A stretch of 8,022 nucleotides of DNA, from contig JAMCVO010000159.1 of assembly GCA_023475715.1 (NCBI GenBank), positions 1 through 8,022 on the forward strand, written 5' to 3'. Under the pieces are notes generated by a model. That model was not told the origin of the DNA. It did no database searches and was given only the letters and a program-made list of their open reading frames with translations. The position numbers and the translations under genes are program-made. This document shows, one piece after another, positions 5,429 through 8,022 of this stretch. Within the stretch, counting starts at the first letter, position 1. Each line of letters starts with the position of its first letter. Source of the stretch: Actinomycetota bacterium (GTDB lineage Bacteria > Actinomycetota > Humimicrobiia > Humimicrobiales > Humimicrobiaceae).

Positions 5429-7264
5429 TTGAGGTACAAGGTTAAAGAATTACTTTCGCTATCCAAATATTTTAAAAAACATAAGCTTGTCTTAACGGGA
5501 AGTGTTTTATATATATTATTTACAAATCTTATCGGGCTGCTTATTCCGTGGATCTTAAAGCTTGCCATTGACAGCATCGGAAAACTCCCTCACAGTCAGG
5601 TGCAATTAATCAAATATGGATTGATGCTCCTTGCTGTTTCTGCTGTTGAAGGTGTTTTGAGATTCTATATGAGAAAGCTTTTAATTGGAGTTTCCCGAAA
5701 AATCGAATATAGTATAAGAGCTGATTTCTTTTCTCACTTTCAAAAGCTTGATTCCTCATTTTTTGAAAATAACAGAACCGGGAGCATCATGGCACTTATT
5801 ACCAATGATCTTGATGCTGTCAGAAACTTTCTTGGCCCGGGTCTTTTAAACTTATTCAATACAATATTCATATTCATTTCTACGCTGATTGTAATGTTTC
5901 TGATAAATGTAAAGCTTTCATTTTATTCAATGATTGCATTTCCAATACTGCCTTTGCTTGTCTGGTGGTTGAGTTCAAAGCTTTACGAGAGGTTTAAGAT
6001 ATCGCAAGAACAATATGCATCACTATCGGCAAGGACTCAGGAAAGCCTTGCCGGAATAAAAGTTGTAAAATCTTTTACCCAGGAAAAAAATGAAAAAGAT
6101 ACATTTTCTGACTTAAACAGGGAATATATAAAGAAGAATATGGCTTTTGCAAAAATCAGAAGTATCTTCTGGCCTGCAATGATTTTTATTGGCGGTATCG
6201 GAATAATGGTTGTTCTGCTGGTAGGCGGAAAACAGGTAATAGCTAAAGTTCTTACACTGGGACAGTTCGTTCAGTTCAGCGCTTACATTGGCTCCATCAC
6301 CTGGCCGTTGATATCGCTTGGATGGGTTATTAATCTTATCCAAAGGGGTTCGGTATCTATGGGCAGGTTGAATAATGTTTTCAAAATTAAACCTTCGATA
6401 ACCGATCCTCCAAAACCTTCGGGAGTCAGACACCTGAATGGCAATATTATTTTTAAAAATGTGTTTTTCAAATATCCGCAATACCAAAGTTATGAAGCAG
6501 CCAATGAAGACAACAAAAAAAATGACAGCATCAGCAACGATTGGATACTGCGAAATATTAACTTTGAAATAAAGGGAGGCACACAGGTTGGAATTGTTGG
6601 ATTTACGGGCTCCGGTAAATCTACAATTGTAAATTTAATTCCAAGACTATATGACCCCCAGGAAGGGTATCTCACAATCAACGGGCACAACTTGAAAGAC
6701 CTGAATTTGGCAATGTTGAGATCAAATATAGGCTATGTGACTCAAGAACCTTTTATTTTCTCCAAAACAATCAAGGAAAACATACAGTTCGGAAGAGAAG
6801 AACTTTTTGCAAGCCTGTCACCGGATGAAATCGAGCATAAAGTTCTCCAGGCATCCAAAGTTTCCCACTTGCATGAGGATGTTTTAAGTTTTCCGGATGG
6901 GTATGCAACAATCATAGGTGAAAGAGGGGTAACACTTTCGGGAGGGCAGAAGCAAAGACTTGCAATCGCAAGAGCAATTATAATCGAACCCAGAATTTTA
7001 ATTTTAGACGATTCTTTCTCTAGTGTTGATACCAATACCGAAGAGCTGATACTGAATGACTTGAAAGAAAAAACTGGAAATCTTACAAGAATAATAATTT
7101 CTCACCGTATTTCAACTATTAAGGATTCGGACCTTATCTTAGTTTTGGATGAGGGACAAATAACTGAGACAGGGACCCACAGCCAGTTATTGAAGAGCTG
7201 CGGAATTTATCAGAAGCTGTACCAAAGACAGCAGTTATCGGAAAAACTTGATGAAGAGATTTAA
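5429..7264 (+). CDS. ABC exporter half-transporter with degenerate catalytic site
   Basis: This is a fused membrane and ATPase subunit of a type IV (MsbA/BmrCD-like) exporter in the inner membrane. Residues 1-310 form the transmembrane domain, with hydrophobic segments near 20-42, 60-76, 136-157, 162-182, 247-266 and 275-302. The ATPase domain follows: A-loop Tyr349, Walker A GFTGSGKST (391-399), Q-loop Gln439, signature LSGGQ (503-507), Walker B ILILD (523-527), D-loop SSVD (531-534) and H-loop His559. The residue after the Walker B Asp is Asp528, not the catalytic Glu, as in the degenerate subunit of heterodimeric exporters such as BmrC or TM287. A polar insert (about 351-371) sits between the A-loop and the next strand. 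The start is TTG 5429: an in-frame stop lies upstream at 5402-5404, no ATG fits and the ribosome site is weak. The partner gene follows after 42 bases. The substrate (drug or lipid) cannot be told. Confidence 0.93.
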   Translation: MRYKVKELLSLSKYFKKHKLVLTGSVLYILFTNLIGLLIPWILKLAIDSIGKLPHSQVQLIKYGLMLLAVSAVEGVLRFYMRKLLIGVSRKIEYSIRADFFSHFQKLDSSFFENNRTGSIMALITNDLDAVRNFLGPGLLNLFNTIFIFISTLIVMFLINVKLSFYSMIAFPILPLLVWWLSSKLYERFKISQEQYASLSARTQESLAGIKVVKSFTQEKNEKDTFSDLNREYIKKNMAFAKIRSIFWPAMIFIGGIGIMVVLLVGGKQVIAKVLTLGQFVQFSAYIGSITWPLISLGWVINLIQRGSVSMGRLNNVFKIKPSITDPPKPSGVRHLNGNIIFKNVFFKYPQYQSYEAANEDNKKNDSISNDWILRNINFEIKGGTQVGIVGFTGSGKSTIVNLIPRLYDPQEGYLTINGHNLKDLNLAMLRSNIGYVTQEPFIFSKTIKENIQFGREELFASLSPDEIEHKVLQASKVSHLHEDVLSFPDGYATIIGERGVTLSGGQKQRLAIARAIIIEPRILILDDSFSSVDTNTEELILNDLKEKTGNLTRIIISHRISTIKDSDLILVLDEGQITETGTHSQLLKSCGIYQKLYQRQQLSEKLDEEI

Positions 7265-7306
7265 ACAGAATTAACAGAAAAACAGACAAAAAATAAAAAT
7301 ATTAAC

Positions 7307-8022
7307 ATGAAGGGTACATTTAAAAACAACTTATACGAGAAAGAAGCTGAAGAAAAGCAGCTGGACTGGAAAACTGCGTCCAAGCTCTTTAAATATGTAA
7401 GACCGTATAAGACTCTTTTGGTTCTAACAATATTTTTGCTGCTGATTACAGCATTGCTGGAAGTAGCGGGTCCTTATCTTATAAAGGTGGCTATAGACAG
7501 TTATATAACTCCGGGAAAACTTGATGGCCTTTTATATATTGTCCTTCTTTACGGAGCAATAATACTTGCTGAATTTTTAATAAGATATTTCCAGCAGTAT
7601 ATGACAGAATATTTGGGCCAAAAAATAATGTATGATATGAGAATGGATATTTTCAACCATGTCCATAAGATGGAAATGTCTTTTTTTGACAAAAATCCCG
7701 TCGGAAGGATTCTGACCAGAATTACCACCGATGTACAGGCGTTAAATGAAATGCTGTCCTCCGGAATTGTGACCCTTTTTGGTGACATTTTCATGATTGC
7801 AGGTGTTATGATAGTAATGATAAGTTTAAATTTAAAACTTTCTCTCGTTACTTTTTCCGTACTCATACTTCTCGCAGCAGCAACTATTATTTTCAGAAAA
7901 AAAGTCAGAATGTCCTTTAAAATAATAAGAACCAAAATTTCAAATATGAATTCCTACATACATGAAGCTATAAATGGAATAAATACGGTCAAACTATTTA
8001 ACAGGGAAGGCAAAAATGAGGA
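7307..8022 (+). CDS. Second ABC exporter half-transporter, partial (runs off the window)
   Basis: From ATG 7307 the frame stays open for 238 codons to the window edge. It starts with a polar, charged leader and DWKTASKLFKYVRPYK (residues 20-35), typical of the longer subunit of heterodimeric exporters. It then gives transmembrane segments near 36-57, 74-93, 152-172 and 178-196. Cytosolic motifs of the ABC membrane domain are present: SFFDKNPVGRILTRITTDVQ (125-144) and YIHEAINGINTVKLFNRE (217-234). The ATPase domain lies beyond the window. It follows the first half-transporter in the same direction after 42 bases, so the two should be co-transcribed and form a heterodimer. No clear ribosome binding site precedes the ATG. 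If the pair is asymmetric, this subunit should have the catalytic Glu after Walker B and probably an altered signature motif. Confidence 0.93.
   Translation, partial: MKGTFKNNLYEKEAEEKQLDWKTASKLFKYVRPYKTLLVLTIFLLLITALLEVAGPYLIKVAIDSYITPGKLDGLLYIVLLYGAIILAEFLIRYFQQYMTEYLGQKIMYDMRMDIFNHVHKMEMSFFDKNPVGRILTRITTDVQALNEMLSSGIVTLFGDIFMIAGVMIVMISLNLKLSLVTFSVLILLAAATIIFRKKVRMSFKIIRTKISNMNSYIHEAINGINTVKLFNREGKNE

Noticed and set aside
7549..7935. A 128-codon minus-strand frame
   Set aside because: It lies wholly opposite the second ABC exporter gene and has no recognisable features; it is an antisense shadow.

Overview
This is an AT-rich bacterial window that looks like a genomic accessory patch. It holds a restriction-modification locus, a cluster of toxin-antitoxin (TA) modules and decayed mobile or foreign DNA. 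These are set among two housekeeping-type units, a xylulose kinase and a two-subunit ABC exporter. Standard codons are used, with several TTG/GTG starts. The gene content fits a low-GC anaerobic bacterium (Clostridia or Atribacterota-like), but nothing in the window fixes the taxon.

Layout. (1) 1-1054, minus strand: a beta-class DNA methyltransferase, followed after a short gap by the first ~47 codons of what looks like its partner restriction endonuclease. The endonuclease breaks off where bases 1-49 become an exact inverted copy of the methyltransferase tail (216-264). That fold-back is either a real rearrangement or a chimeric contig end. (2) 1132-2655, minus: complete xylulokinase xylB, with no other pentose genes beside it. 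(3) 2781-2981, plus: a dead hicBA module. The hicB C-terminus can be rebuilt with two frameshifts and one nonsense codon, and only the first ~23 codons of hicA remain. (4) 3026-3621, minus: an intact higBA pair with a consensus promoter that leaves almost no 5' leader, overlapped by a 9-bp inverted repeat that is a good operator candidate. (5) 3661-4545: a graveyard with an IS91-type transposase fragment, a frameshifted gene tail ending in a SEC-C zinc motif, and a 15-bp inverted repeat around both. (6) 4546-5267, minus: an intact vapBC pair (AbrB-fold antitoxin, PIN toxin). (7) 5429 to the right edge, plus: two consecutive ABC exporter half-transporters. The first has Asp in place of the catalytic Glu after Walker B, as in heterodimeric exporters with one degenerate ATP site. 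The second runs off the window before its ATPase domain.

How they work together: the restriction-modification genes and the three TA modules (two intact, one dead) are all addictive or defensive elements, and the IS91 fragment indicates past transposition. The two ABC genes most likely form one heterodimeric pump. xylB feeds D-xylulose 5-phosphate into the pentose phosphate pathway and has no visible functional link to its neighbours. I found no RNA gene, CRISPR array or GC-rich intrinsic terminator.
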